Source of the DNA: CCMP332 sp040218795
GTDB lineage: Bacteria; Bacteroidota; Bacteroidia; Cytophagales; CCMP332
Assembly (NCBI GenBank): GCA_040218795.1
Contig: JAVJQT010000005.1
Span: 248,001 to 312,000, forward strand
DNA: 64,000 bases
Direction: 5' to 3'
Of this stretch, positions 1 through 7,791 are shown piece after piece. The notes under the pieces were generated by a model. The model had not been told where the DNA came from, ran no database searches, and saw only the letters and a list, made by a program, of their open reading frames with translations. Position 1 is the first letter of the stretch; each line of letters begins with the position of its first letter. A program made the position numbers and the translations under genes.

Positions 1-641
1 ATGTTTTGTTGCCCAATATCGCCTAAAAAGCCTATTAGTGATTTAGCAGCAATAATTAGCAATGATGTTCCCACAGCAATTTTCATTGGTATTTTTGCAA
101 AAATGACCAAGGCAGGTATTATCAGAAATCCTCCTCCTGCACCGACCAGTCCCGTTAAAACACCAACTACTGCACCTTCGCTGAGGATCATGAAATAATT
201 AAATTCGGGTTCAGTTTCAGTCCCATTCTGTTCCGATGCCCCGGGTTTGTTTTTAATCATCGAATAGGCAGCAAAAAGCATAATTATGGCAAAAAATACC
301 ATAATAAAGAGGTCTTTGCTAAAACTTATATCACCAAAAAAAGTCAATTGTTGAGGGATGGATGGAAGCAGAAATCGCCTGGTTAGAAAAACAGCGATAA
401 AGGAAGGAATGGCAAAAACAATTGCTGTTTTATAATTTACAAGGCCTTTTTGAAAATACTTAAAAGAACCAATGGCAGCTGAAACGCCTACCACAAATAG
501 CGAATAAGCCGTAGATAATACCGGAGATATGCCCAAAATATATACCAGAATCGGCACTGTCAAAATGGAGCCCCCTCCACCGATAAGCCCGAGTGTTACT
601 CCAATCAATAAAGCGCCTACATATCCAAGTATCTCTGTCAT
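1..641 (-). CDS. TauE/SafE (TSUP) family sulfite/anion exporter, C-terminus cut off
   Basis: Integral membrane permease of the TSUP family, which moves sulfite, sulfonates or other small anions. Translation from the ATG at 639-641 gives a hydrophobic protein. It opens with a first helix followed by a glycine-rich GLIGGGGSI turn, and a second copy (LVGAGGGFL) lies about 150 residues later. This internal two-fold repeat is the hallmark of the family. A hydrophilic loop rich in E, N and T separates the halves. The frame is open to the window edge, so about 213 residues are visible and the end is missing. It is the last visible gene of a minus-strand run, 59 bp downstream of the methylglyoxal synthase. 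The substrate cannot be told from sequence. Confidence 0.85.
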   Translation of the reverse strand, partial: MTEILGYVGALLIGVTLGLIGGGGSILTVPILVYILGISPVLSTAYSLFVVGVSAAIGSFKYFQKGLVNYKTAIVFAIPSFIAVFLTRRFLLPSIPQQLTFFGDISFSKDLFIMVFFAIIMLFAAYSMIKNKPGASEQNGTETEPEFNYFMILSEGAVVGVLTGLVGAGGGFLIIPALVIFAKIPMKIAVGTSLLIIAAKSLIGFLGDIGQQN

Positions 642-700
642 TTAACTGCCTTAATAAATTGCAAATATCTCTGAAAGCGGCTTAAGCTATGTAACAACTG

Positions 701-1165
701 TTACTCAGTATCGATGTTCCTGTTCATATAATCCGAGTAATCGGGTTGAATTCTGTTAACATTTTCATCCATGAGAGGAGAGGATAATAAGAAATCAGCA
801 GTGCAGCGATTGCAGGCCATGGGAATATTCCATACAGTAGCAATTCGAACAAGGGCTTTGACATCCGGATCGTGAGGTTGTGAAGACAAAGGATCCCAAA
901 AGAAAATCAAACAGTTGATTTCGTCTTCCGTAATTTTCGCACCCAGCTGTTGATCACCCCCCAGCGGGCCACTTAAGAATTTTACTATGGGTTGCTCAAG
1001 TTTTTCTTCTAAAAGTGAACCTGTGGTGCCCGTAGCAAATAATTTGTGTTTTTTTAAGGAGTCTCTATTGTAATAAGCCCAGTCAAGAAGATCTTTTTTA
1101 CGATTGTCATGAGCGACTAAAGCAATGTTTTTAATGGCCGGTAAAAGTGCTGTTTTATACTTCAT
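701..1165 (-). CDS. mgsA: Methylglyoxal synthase
   Basis: Converts dihydroxyacetone phosphate to methylglyoxal plus phosphate, a bypass of lower glycolysis in the cytoplasm. The 154-residue length is normal for the family. Catalytic positions fall at the same numbers as in the E. coli enzyme: H19 in VAHDNRK, D71 in the GPLGGDQQ phosphate-binding motif, H98 and D101 in the PHDPDVKAL stretch. The conserved CNR segment near residue 118 is also present. It lies 2 bp downstream of the deoxynucleoside kinase, so the two are almost certainly co-transcribed. Confidence 0.96.
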   Translation of the reverse strand: MKYKTALLPAIKNIALVAHDNRKKDLLDWAYYNRDSLKKHKLFATGTTGSLLEEKLEQPIVKFLSGPLGGDQQLGAKITEDEINCLIFFWDPLSSQPHDPDVKALVRIATVWNIPMACNRCTADFLLSSPLMDENVNRIQPDYSDYMNRNIDTE

Positions 1166-1167
1166 AA

Positions 1168-1791
1168 TTAGTTAAACATACCAAAAAGTTCTCTATCCAC
1201 TTTTGTAAGTATCTCAGAAAGATCATCCAGTTTTTTTACAAAATCTATGTTGTTAACATCGATAATTAAAAGCTTTCCCAAATCGTAATTGGAGATCCAT
1301 TCCTCATAATAATGATTGAGGTTTTTCAGATAGTCCAAACGGATTCCGGATTCATAGTCTCTTGAACGCATTTCTATACGTTTAATTAATGTGGGGATGT
1401 CGGCTCGTAAATAAATTAATAAATCAGGTGCTTTAATGAAGTCTATCATTGAAGAATACAAGGCAAAATAATTATTGTATTCTCTTTTTTCCATTAGTCC
1501 TGATTCGTGAAGATTTTTAGCAAAAATGTGCGCATCTTCATATATACTTCGATCCTGTACAATGTTTTCGTTTAATTGCGCCAGTTTACGCGTCTGTTCA
1601 AAGCGAGAATTCAGAAAATGTATTTGGAGATGAAATGACCATTTTTTCATGTCATCATAGAAGTCCTTGAGATATGGATTCTCCTCAACCGATTCCAGTT
1701 CTACTCTCCAATTATAGTATTTTCCAATTTGTTCAGCTAAGGTAGATTTTCCGGCTCCTATATTTCCGGCTACTGCAATGTGTTTAGGCAT
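1168..1791 (-). CDS. Deoxynucleoside kinase (dNK/dGK-dAK family)
   Basis: Phosphorylates deoxynucleosides with ATP as part of nucleotide salvage. The 207-residue protein has a P-loop GNIGAGKST at residues 9-17, the family DRS motif at 80-82 (preceded by Q and followed by IYEDAHIF), and the arginine-rich lid segment around residue 140 (KRIEMRSRDYE). These fit the deoxyadenosine/deoxyguanosine kinase type found in Firmicutes and Bacteroidota. Exact base preference cannot be read. The gene starts 3 bp after the end of the outer-membrane protein gene and ends 2 bp before mgsA. Confidence 0.9.
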   Translation of the reverse strand: MPKHIAVAGNIGAGKSTLAEQIGKYYNWRVELESVEENPYLKDFYDDMKKWSFHLQIHFLNSRFEQTRKLAQLNENIVQDRSIYEDAHIFAKNLHESGLMEKREYNNYFALYSSMIDFIKAPDLLIYLRADIPTLIKRIEMRSRDYESGIRLDYLKNLNHYYEEWISNYDLGKLLIIDVNNIDFVKKLDDLSEILTKVDRELFGMFN

Positions 1792-1794
1792 GAA

Positions 1795-2544
1795 TTATTT
1801 TACGACGTGCTTTTGGAATTTCTTAAAACCCAGATCTTTCTTACCTTTTGTATTCATAGTGTAGGTTGGAATGACAAAAATCATTCCCATATTCAATCTG
1901 AAATTTCTGTTCTTAACTTCGTAGTCTTCATCCACAAAGACCGACTCGGGGTCGGCAACATTTCTCATTCCCATTACGTATTGAGCACCCATTGTAAATA
2001 TGGTCCACTCCCCTACATCAAAATCCAAACCGGCACCAAAGGCAAATCCGGGATCAAAGCTTTTATAATTGCTTTCGGTATCCAATAATGGTTTTGAAAG
2101 TTCTGTGGCATTTATGGGCAACAAATAATTATCCTTACCCGAAAGCAGAAATCCAAAAGTAGGTCCTGCAAATACATTGGGACGAATATCAGAATACTGG
2201 TCGAAGTTTATTTTGATGAAAAGAGGTGCCTCCAGATAATTTAATCTCAACTGATTGTTATTACTAGTGTATCCGAGTGAATTTCGACCCGAGCTAAAAT
2301 TTGAACCTTTCATTACATATTCCAAACCTGAATAAATGGTGAAAAATCTTCGCGGTCTGAATTGCACTAATAATCCGCCGTGAAATGCAGTTATCAATTC
2401 CGTTCCAACAAATGCATTGCCATCAAAATCCTGACCGGCCGCAGAGCTCATATTCGGACCTAAGGTAATTCCCCATCCAAACATTTGGGAATAGCCCGGT
2501 AAGGCAAAAATCAAAAAAGTAAAAATGACAAGTAATTTCTTCAT
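1795..2544 (-). CDS. PorT-like outer-membrane beta-barrel protein
   Basis: Predicted small outer-membrane barrel. A clear signal peptide (MKKLLVIFTFLIFALPGYS, cleaved before Q) is followed by about 230 residues of alternating hydrophobic/polar strands rich in G, N and aromatic residues. These include GxTLGPNMSS, VQFRPRRFFTIYSGLEY and FGFLLSGKDN. This pattern is typical of the Bacteroidota beta-barrel families grouped with PorT. No enzymatic motif is present and the cargo or role is unknown. It is first in the run with the deoxynucleoside kinase and mgsA. Confidence 0.75.
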   Translation of the reverse strand: MKKLLVIFTFLIFALPGYSQMFGWGITLGPNMSSAAGQDFDGNAFVGTELITAFHGGLLVQFRPRRFFTIYSGLEYVMKGSNFSSGRNSLGYTSNNNQLRLNYLEAPLFIKINFDQYSDIRPNVFAGPTFGFLLSGKDNYLLPINATELSKPLLDTESNYKSFDPGFAFGAGLDFDVGEWTIFTMGAQYVMGMRNVADPESVFVDEDYEVKNRNFRLNMGMIFVIPTYTMNTKGKKDLGFKKFQKHVVK

Positions 2545-2699
2545 AGGGCAAAATAACCAAATCTTTTCGAAATGATATTATTTTAGATGTGAAACAATCT
2601 TTAATGATTAAACCATCATTGTATTTTTTGGTTGCATTTTTGTAGGGTTTATGATAGCACCCATGTATTATAATTAGAAACACAAAAAACATCTTAAGT

Positions 2700-2780
2700 A
2701 TGATAAACAAAGATTCAATGATACGGCTTTTCGCATTTTCCATTTCATTGATCGGATTAATTTTAATGCTTCTTTCCTAA
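2700..2780 (+). CDS. Possible 26-residue membrane peptide
   Basis: A short reading frame begins with ATG and encodes a basic/polar start (MINKDSMIR) followed by one unbroken hydrophobic stretch of 17 residues ending LMLLS before TAA. It lies on the plus strand between two minus-strand genes and overlaps the end of the aldehyde dehydrogenase gene by 4 bp. A single-helix membrane peptide is plausible. No promoter could be identified and chance cannot be excluded at this length. Confidence 0.2.
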   Translation: MINKDSMIRLFAFSISLIGLILMLLS

Positions 2781-4198
2781 AGTTTGTTGAGCAATGCCTT
2801 TAGTAAGGTAATTTTGTTTTTATAGGGAGGGTACCTCAAAGGCAAATCAGGCCATAATCTTCTCTTAAATATACTTTTCTGATGAGAAAATACTTCAAAG
2901 CTCTTTTTTCCTCTGTATTTGCCAAAACCGCTATTTCCTATTCCTCCAACTGATATTTTCTTTTCTCCAAAATGAGAAACCACATCGTTTATACAGGCAT
3001 CGCCCGATGGATTTTCCGATAATAGCTTATTTGCGAAATCTTCGTTATCGGTAAAGACATAAATGGCCAGTGGCTTGGGGTTTTTAGCGATTATTTCATT
3101 AATTTCTAAAATCGATTCATAATTTAAGATCGGAAGCAGCGGGCCAAAGATCTCTTCTTCCATTAGTTGGCTTTCAGCAGTTTCCAATTCTATTATAGTC
3201 GGTTCTATATATAATTGATCTCTTTCATTTTTACCTCCCGAAATTATCTTTGCATCGGACATTAGTTTTGTTAATCTGTCAAAATTCTTTTGATTGATAA
3301 TTCTAGGGTAATCTTGACTTTCGCTGACATTCTTGCCATAAAACTTCTCGATATAGTAATTCATTTTAGCAAGCAATGCATCTTTTATGTCTTTGTGAAC
3401 CAAGAGGTAATTCGGCGAGACACATGTTTGTCCCCCATTTAAAAACTTACCCCACACAATTCTTCGTGCAGCTATTTCAATGTCTGCATCCTGATGCACT
3501 ATACATGGAGATTTGCCACCGAGCTCAAGCAGAACAGGACATAAATGTTCGGCTGCTTTTTTATACACGGAATTGCCTACGGCTGTACTACCGGTGAAAA
3601 AAATGAAGTCAAACGAAAATTCAAGAAGAGCCTCGCTTTCATTTTTAGCTCCTTGAACTACATCTACATGACCGGGGTCAAAACAATTCTTGACAATAGC
3701 TTCTATTAATTTACTTGTATTAACTGTTAATTCAGATGGCTTGATAATGGCAGTATTGCCCGCAGATATAGCACCGATCAATGGAGATATTGCTAAAAGA
3801 AAAGGATAATTCCAGGGACTAAAAATAAGTGTATTTCCCAATGGTATGGCTTCGGTATATAATTTGGCCGGATAGCTTAAAATAGAATAGCCTTTAAAAG
3901 ATCTGGAGCTCCATTTTTTGATTTTTTTAATTGCGAGTTTTAATTCGGACTTAATCAGGCCTATTTCTGTTGCAAAAGCTTCAAAATTGCTTTTTTGAAA
4001 ATCCAGATACATAGCTTCCATGATTTTGTCCTCATTCGATTCAATCTCCTTTAATAACCTTTTAAGTGCATTTGACCTTTCTTTGATATTATCACTCATT
4101 TCATTTCTGAAAAAATCTCTTTGCCGCTTAACTTTTATTTCTATTTCTTCAATGGAAGTATAAGTAAGTGTATTATTTGACTGAGATTTTTCGGACAT
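2777..4198 (-). CDS. NAD(P)-dependent aldehyde dehydrogenase, class 3-like
   Basis: Oxidises aldehydes to carboxylic acids. All expected active-site features are present: N130 in FSPWNYPF, E225 in LLELGGKSP, the FTGSTAVG cofactor segment near 201-208, and nucleophile C259 in GGQTCVSPN. The EEIFGPLLP motif follows in the C-terminal third. The 473-residue length and hydrophobic C-terminal tail (about 450-473) resemble class 3 fatty-aldehyde dehydrogenases, whose tails contact membranes. Only 24 bp separate its start codon from the divergently transcribed ABC ATPase gene. The physiological substrate is not evident. Confidence 0.93.
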   Translation of the reverse strand: MSEKSQSNNTLTYTSIEEIEIKVKRQRDFFRNEMSDNIKERSNALKRLLKEIESNEDKIMEAMYLDFQKSNFEAFATEIGLIKSELKLAIKKIKKWSSRSFKGYSILSYPAKLYTEAIPLGNTLIFSPWNYPFLLAISPLIGAISAGNTAIIKPSELTVNTSKLIEAIVKNCFDPGHVDVVQGAKNESEALLEFSFDFIFFTGSTAVGNSVYKKAAEHLCPVLLELGGKSPCIVHQDADIEIAARRIVWGKFLNGGQTCVSPNYLLVHKDIKDALLAKMNYYIEKFYGKNVSESQDYPRIINQKNFDRLTKLMSDAKIISGGKNERDQLYIEPTIIELETAESQLMEEEIFGPLLPILNYESILEINEIIAKNPKPLAIYVFTDNEDFANKLLSENPSGDACINDVVSHFGEKKISVGGIGNSGFGKYRGKKSFEVFSHQKSIFKRRLWPDLPLRYPPYKNKITLLKALLNKL

Positions 4199-4222
4199 TG
4201 TGATCGGATTATTTCTATAACA

Positions 4223-5143
4223 ATGATATTGAAATTAAGAGGAATTCAGAAGAAATATTTAAACAGCCATTCGAGAGCGATTAGAGGCATGAGTCTTAAA
4301 GTAGAAAATGGCGAAATTCTTGCACTTTTGGGAGAAAGTGGTAGTGGGAAAAGCAGCTTGCTTAAGATAATTTCCGGAAGGCAAATTGCTGACAGAGGCA
4401 AAATGATCTTCCTCGATGAAGAAAAAAACATCCTCGAAAGTAATTTATCAGGGCAGTTTGAAGGCATTCGATTAATCGATCAGGAATCGCAATTGCCCTT
4501 AAATGTTTCCATTCGGGTAGCATTGGAAAGACAATTGTACGATTATAAGAAAAGTTGGGTCAAAGAGAGAATCAGCCGACTTTCAAATCTTTGCCAACTC
4601 AAAGGGCTGCTCGATAGAAAAATTGATGAGATATCAGGAGGCCAAAGACAAAGGGCAGCATTAGCTCTGGCCATTGCCGATGAACCAAAACTCTTACTAA
4701 TGGATGAAGCCTTTACAAATCTGGATTTCTCATTAAAAAAAGAGATCCAAATGCAATGGATAAATACCATCAGAGAAGAAAATATTTCGGTGATTATGGT
4801 AACTCATGATCCAAGGGATTCATTAATGTACGCCGACAGAATTGCCGTGATGTACAAAGGAAGAATAGTCCAAAGGGGTAGTCCCGAAGAATTATATCAT
4901 AGCCCAAAAGATTTATATGTATCCGAACTTTTTGGACATGCGACAAAAATTAAAAACAAATTTTTCAGGCCGGAGGATTTTAAAATTCTAAGTCAAAACG
5001 GAAAACTAAAAGGCAGGGTACTGCATAAATATTTTCAGGGAAATGGTTATTTATATGTACTGGAAAAAAATAAAAAAATCTATAAAGTGTATTCGACAAA
5101 GAATATAAATAAAAAGGAATTATTGATTAGCTGGGATGTATGA
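4223..5143 (+). CDS. ABC transporter ATP-binding protein
   Basis: Cytoplasmic ATPase of an ABC importer. It has a Walker A at residues 37-45 (GESGSGKSS), a Q-loop at about 86, signature motif SGGQ at 138-141, Walker B with DE at 161-162, and an H-loop in MVTHD near 194. About 60 residues beyond the ATPase core look like a small TOBE-type regulatory/substrate domain, as in ferric, thiamine, sulfate and polyamine importers. No permease or binding protein is adjacent, so it is an orphan here. Its start lies 24 bp from the divergent aldehyde dehydrogenase start. Confidence 0.88.
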   Translation: MILKLRGIQKKYLNSHSRAIRGMSLKVENGEILALLGESGSGKSSLLKIISGRQIADRGKMIFLDEEKNILESNLSGQFEGIRLIDQESQLPLNVSIRVALERQLYDYKKSWVKERISRLSNLCQLKGLLDRKIDEISGGQRQRAALALAIADEPKLLLMDEAFTNLDFSLKKEIQMQWINTIREENISVIMVTHDPRDSLMYADRIAVMYKGRIVQRGSPEELYHSPKDLYVSELFGHATKIKNKFFRPEDFKILSQNGKLKGRVLHKYFQGNGYLYVLEKNKKIYKVYSTKNINKKELLISWDV

Positions 5144-5231
5144 AGTTAAATCAGAGCATTATTTAAGAATTTATATTAAAATACATATATTACTAAATCC
5201 TTTAGATTGTAATAATTTAAATTTTTGAAAA

Positions 5232-5690
5232 ATGAGACTTAAACTAAGCCTGGTACTAATGAGCATTTGCACAATTGGCACTGCTCAGAATTTTTTAAAA
5301 GCAGATTTGGCAAAAGAAGCTGGGAAAAATTATTCTATTTCTTTTGCTGTCTCAGCATCCTTTTTTAATCCCCTTCAGGGAAGAAATCAAATTGTTAATA
5401 TAAAAGTAGATGGTGCTCCGGAAGGAGATGTGAATTTCATTTCTGAAGATGTAACCAATTTCTTTGTGAGTACAGTGATAATGGAAGAACTAAAAATGAT
5501 TTCAGATATAAGTCGGCTCACTTTAAAATCATATACTTACCAATCAACAATCGATCAAAATGATGTGAATTTGGAATTAAAACTCACTTTAAAACCGGAT
5601 CGGGTTGTGGTAAAAGCAAAAAGAATTGGTGGCGGAAATCTTCCGGATATTCCTGCTAAAGAGTTCGCATACAACAAATACATGAAATAA
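5232..5690 (+). CDS. Hypothetical secreted protein
   Basis: Family not recognised. A signal peptide (MRLKLSLVLMSICTIGTAQ) precedes a mature part of about 130 residues. The mature part is mixed charge and has an alternating hydrophobic pattern suggesting a beta-rich periplasmic or surface protein. It ends with a lysine/glycine-containing tail. There are no cysteines after the signal and no catalytic motif. It is monocistronic: 88 bp of AT-rich DNA precede it, and the gene after it is the decayed exonuclease/ligase remnant on the other strand. Confidence 0.6.
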   Translation: MRLKLSLVLMSICTIGTAQNFLKADLAKEAGKNYSISFAVSASFFNPLQGRNQIVNIKVDGAPEGDVNFISEDVTNFFVSTVIMEELKMISDISRLTLKSYTYQSTIDQNDVNLELKLTLKPDRVVVKAKRIGGGNLPDIPAKEFAYNKYMK

Positions 5691-5721
5691 GAAATCATCT
5701 TTGGGTAAAACTGAAAAAGTT

Positions 5722-5964
5722 TTAATACAATTTTAATCTATTTTTCAAATCCTCCAATGTGTTAATTTCATTGGGGGATTTGTCTATTTTCCATCGCTTC
5801 ATTATTGGAAAACTCAATGGATGCGCAACGTAGCGTTTCACACCCTAGCAGCGGACATGATCGGAATGAGCATGCGCAATTACTGCTCTTTCGACAGGTT
5901 TCCATGGATCATTATTAGCATCTGCATACTGGCATTAAATTCCCTTATCATTAATCGTTAATAG
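5722..5964 (-). pseudogene. Scar of ligase-associated exonuclease fused to the tail of ATP-dependent DNA ligase
   Basis: Reading the minus strand from about 5964 gives one continuous frame with two internal stops (TAA at 5935-5937, TAG at 5845-5847). The first 36 codons match the N-terminus of the MBL-fold ligase-associated DNA exonuclease: DKGI, then DPWKPVERAVI and the metal-binding HAHSDH. The last 30 codons (FPIMKRWKIDK, then INTLEDLK) match the extreme C-terminus of the ATP-dependent DNA ligase that normally follows that exonuclease. Everything between, more than 2 kb in intact loci, is missing. The simplest reading is an internal deletion followed by point decay. Identification rests on remembered family motifs. 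Confidence 0.7.
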
Positions 5965-6032
5965 ACTATTTATCATATTTTTCTAACATTGTCTGCTTAA
6001 CTTAGTTTATAATAGTAAATAAGATTATCACC

Positions 6033-6479
6033 ATGGAAATTGACTGGAATAAAGTTATTCATTACACCCAAAAAGGCAATCCTGAACCACCGAGAAGAAT
6101 TGAAAAGAGCGATGAAGAGTGGAAAGAGGAATTAAGCGATGAACAATTTCAGATAACCCGATTAAAAGGTACAGAACGGGCTTTTTCCGGAGAATACTGT
6201 GAAGCACACGATCCAGGTAAGTACGCCTGCGTTTGTTGTGGTGAGGCGCTATTTGATTCGGGTTTGAAATTTGAATCAAGTTCTGGGTGGCCAAGTTTTA
6301 CCGAGCCTATCAAAGAAAATGTCATTAAATACGAAAAAGATTCAAGTTTCGGAATGGTTCGCGTAGAGGTGATGTGCAATGTCTGTGACTGTCACCTTGG
6401 ACACGTTTTTCCCGATGGACCAAAACCCTCCGGTCTTCGCTACTGTATCAATTCGGCAAGTATTAAACTGATGGAATAA
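6033..6479 (+). CDS. msrB: Peptide-methionine (R)-S-oxide reductase
   Basis: Repairs oxidised methionine (R-sulfoxide) in proteins, using thioredoxin as reductant. The 148-residue protein has the structural zinc site of two CxxC pairs, C66/C69 and C115/C118. It has the SSGWPSF substrate loop at about 82-90, the HLGHVFPDGP segment, and catalytic C138 in RYCIN. Additional cysteines (C56, C68, C120) could serve as resolving residues. It stands alone on the plus strand, and a strong hairpin follows its stop codon. Confidence 0.96.
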   Translation: MEIDWNKVIHYTQKGNPEPPRRIEKSDEEWKEELSDEQFQITRLKGTERAFSGEYCEAHDPGKYACVCCGEALFDSGLKFESSSGWPSFTEPIKENVIKYEKDSSFGMVRVEVMCNVCDCHLGHVFPDGPKPSGLRYCINSASIKLME

Positions 6480-6481
6480 AA

Positions 6482-6515
6482 AAGCCGGTATCCTGTATAT
6501 AATGCAGGATCCGGC
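6482..6515. terminator. Bidirectional terminator between msrB and the TPR gene
   Basis: Arms AGCCGG-ATCCTG and CAGGAT-CCGGCT pair with a single bulged T and an 8-nt AT loop. The hairpin starts 3 bp after the msrB stop codon and lies 27 bp from the end of the convergent TPR gene. A-rich sequence on the left and AT-rich sequence on the right could serve both directions. Confidence 0.7.
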
Positions 6516-6541
6516 TATTCTATAGAATTAAATCTTAAGCT

Positions 6542-7780
6542 TTAATTATATTTCTGAGCCTCTTCATAATTCTTCAATCTGGTGTAGATTGTTTTAAGTG
6601 AATTTTTCAAACCGGCATCATCAGGCGCCAATTCAAAAGCTTTTTTGAAATAAGGTATGGCTAAATTAAAGTTCTCCTCTCCTTTCTTTTCAAGAGTAAC
6701 CCCTTTTGACTGATAGGTTTTCAAGTCCATGTTATTCACTTCCTTATAAATACTAGCGGCCTTGTTGTAATAAAAGGCACCGAGATTATAATTGGCATCC
6801 AGATTGGCCGGATTTAACTCCAGTGCTTTTTTATAATTTTCTACTGCCAATTTGCCGTAATTGCTGGCTTCTTCACCTTCAGCATTTTCTCTCATTTGAT
6901 CGTATAATTGTCCTAATCGAGAATAAAGCCCATCATTTTCAGGATCATTCTCAAGATTTTTCTTAACGTTTGAAATGGCCTCATCCAATCTGTTAGATTT
7001 CAGATATACATTAAATTCAGTTGTCAAAAGATCCTTTATTTTTTCCTTTTTGCTGTTTTTATTGACCTCAAGACCTCTACTTATGTATTCCAAAGCTTTG
7101 TCATATTCTTCCTTTGACACATAGTTATTGGTGACCGCGATATAGGCAAAATGATCATTAGCTCCCATTTCATCGATCATTTTCTTATAGAGTGTAAAGG
7201 CTTTGTCAAAATCCTTCATTCTCTCTGCTGCAATGGCGGCATTTAGCGCGGCATTGGTATCTTTATCATTGATCATCATTGCCACTTCAAAAGCTTTTAT
7301 TGCGTTGGCATTATCACCGGCATTGATATTTTCAAGCCCCGTATTAAATGTCAAGACATAAACTACATTATTGAGTTTTTGCTTGGCATCCTTGGCATCG
7401 TCCTGTCTTTTTGAATCGTCTAGAGACATTGCTTTTTTGAAACTTTCAGTAGCAATTTTGGCTGCTTCTATTTTCGGAACACCGGCATTGTTATCTGCAG
7501 GCAATCGCATGATTTCAGCATAAACATCTCCTCGGTAGACCCATGTTTTTGAATCGCCTTTAGTTTGTTCATGGTTTACTGCCTTATCGATATTTTCTCG
7601 AGCATAAGCCAATTTTTTTGCGGCATCTGCAAAATTTTCCTGAATCAATAATTCTTTGGCTTCCTGCAATGAAAAATGCGTATTTGTTCTGGCCGATTTT
7701 TGACCAAAACCTGTACTAGAAACTAAAAGGAGCATAATAAATACTCCTGAAAATTTAATTGTGGATTGATATAAGTTCAT
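6542..7780 (-). CDS. Secreted tetratricopeptide-repeat protein
   Basis: Predicted periplasmic protein-interaction protein. An N-terminal hydrophobic segment (about residues 12-26, ending TGFGQ) acts as signal peptide. The remaining roughly 385 residues form tandem TPR-like helix pairs. Clear units occur near 155-190 (NAGDNANAIKAFEVAMMIN), 225-260, 285-305 and 320-345 (AVENYKKALELNPANLDANYNLG), and again at the C-terminus. It begins 11 bp downstream of gyrA and is probably co-transcribed with it. Binding partner unknown. Confidence 0.85.
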   Translation of the reverse strand: MNLYQSTIKFSGVFIMLLLVSSTGFGQKSARTNTHFSLQEAKELLIQENFADAAKKLAYARENIDKAVNHEQTKGDSKTWVYRGDVYAEIMRLPADNNAGVPKIEAAKIATESFKKAMSLDDSKRQDDAKDAKQKLNNVVYVLTFNTGLENINAGDNANAIKAFEVAMMINDKDTNAALNAAIAAERMKDFDKAFTLYKKMIDEMGANDHFAYIAVTNNYVSKEEYDKALEYISRGLEVNKNSKKEKIKDLLTTEFNVYLKSNRLDEAISNVKKNLENDPENDGLYSRLGQLYDQMRENAEGEEASNYGKLAVENYKKALELNPANLDANYNLGAFYYNKAASIYKEVNNMDLKTYQSKGVTLEKKGEENFNLAIPYFKKAFELAPDDAGLKNSLKTIYTRLKNYEEAQKYN

Positions 7781-7791
7781 ATTCCTAAAAT

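Noticed and set aside
2423..2743. 106-residue reading frame on the minus strand overlapping the outer-membrane protein gene
   Set aside because: It overlaps the signal peptide and N-terminus of a well-supported barrel gene in another frame and has no family features.
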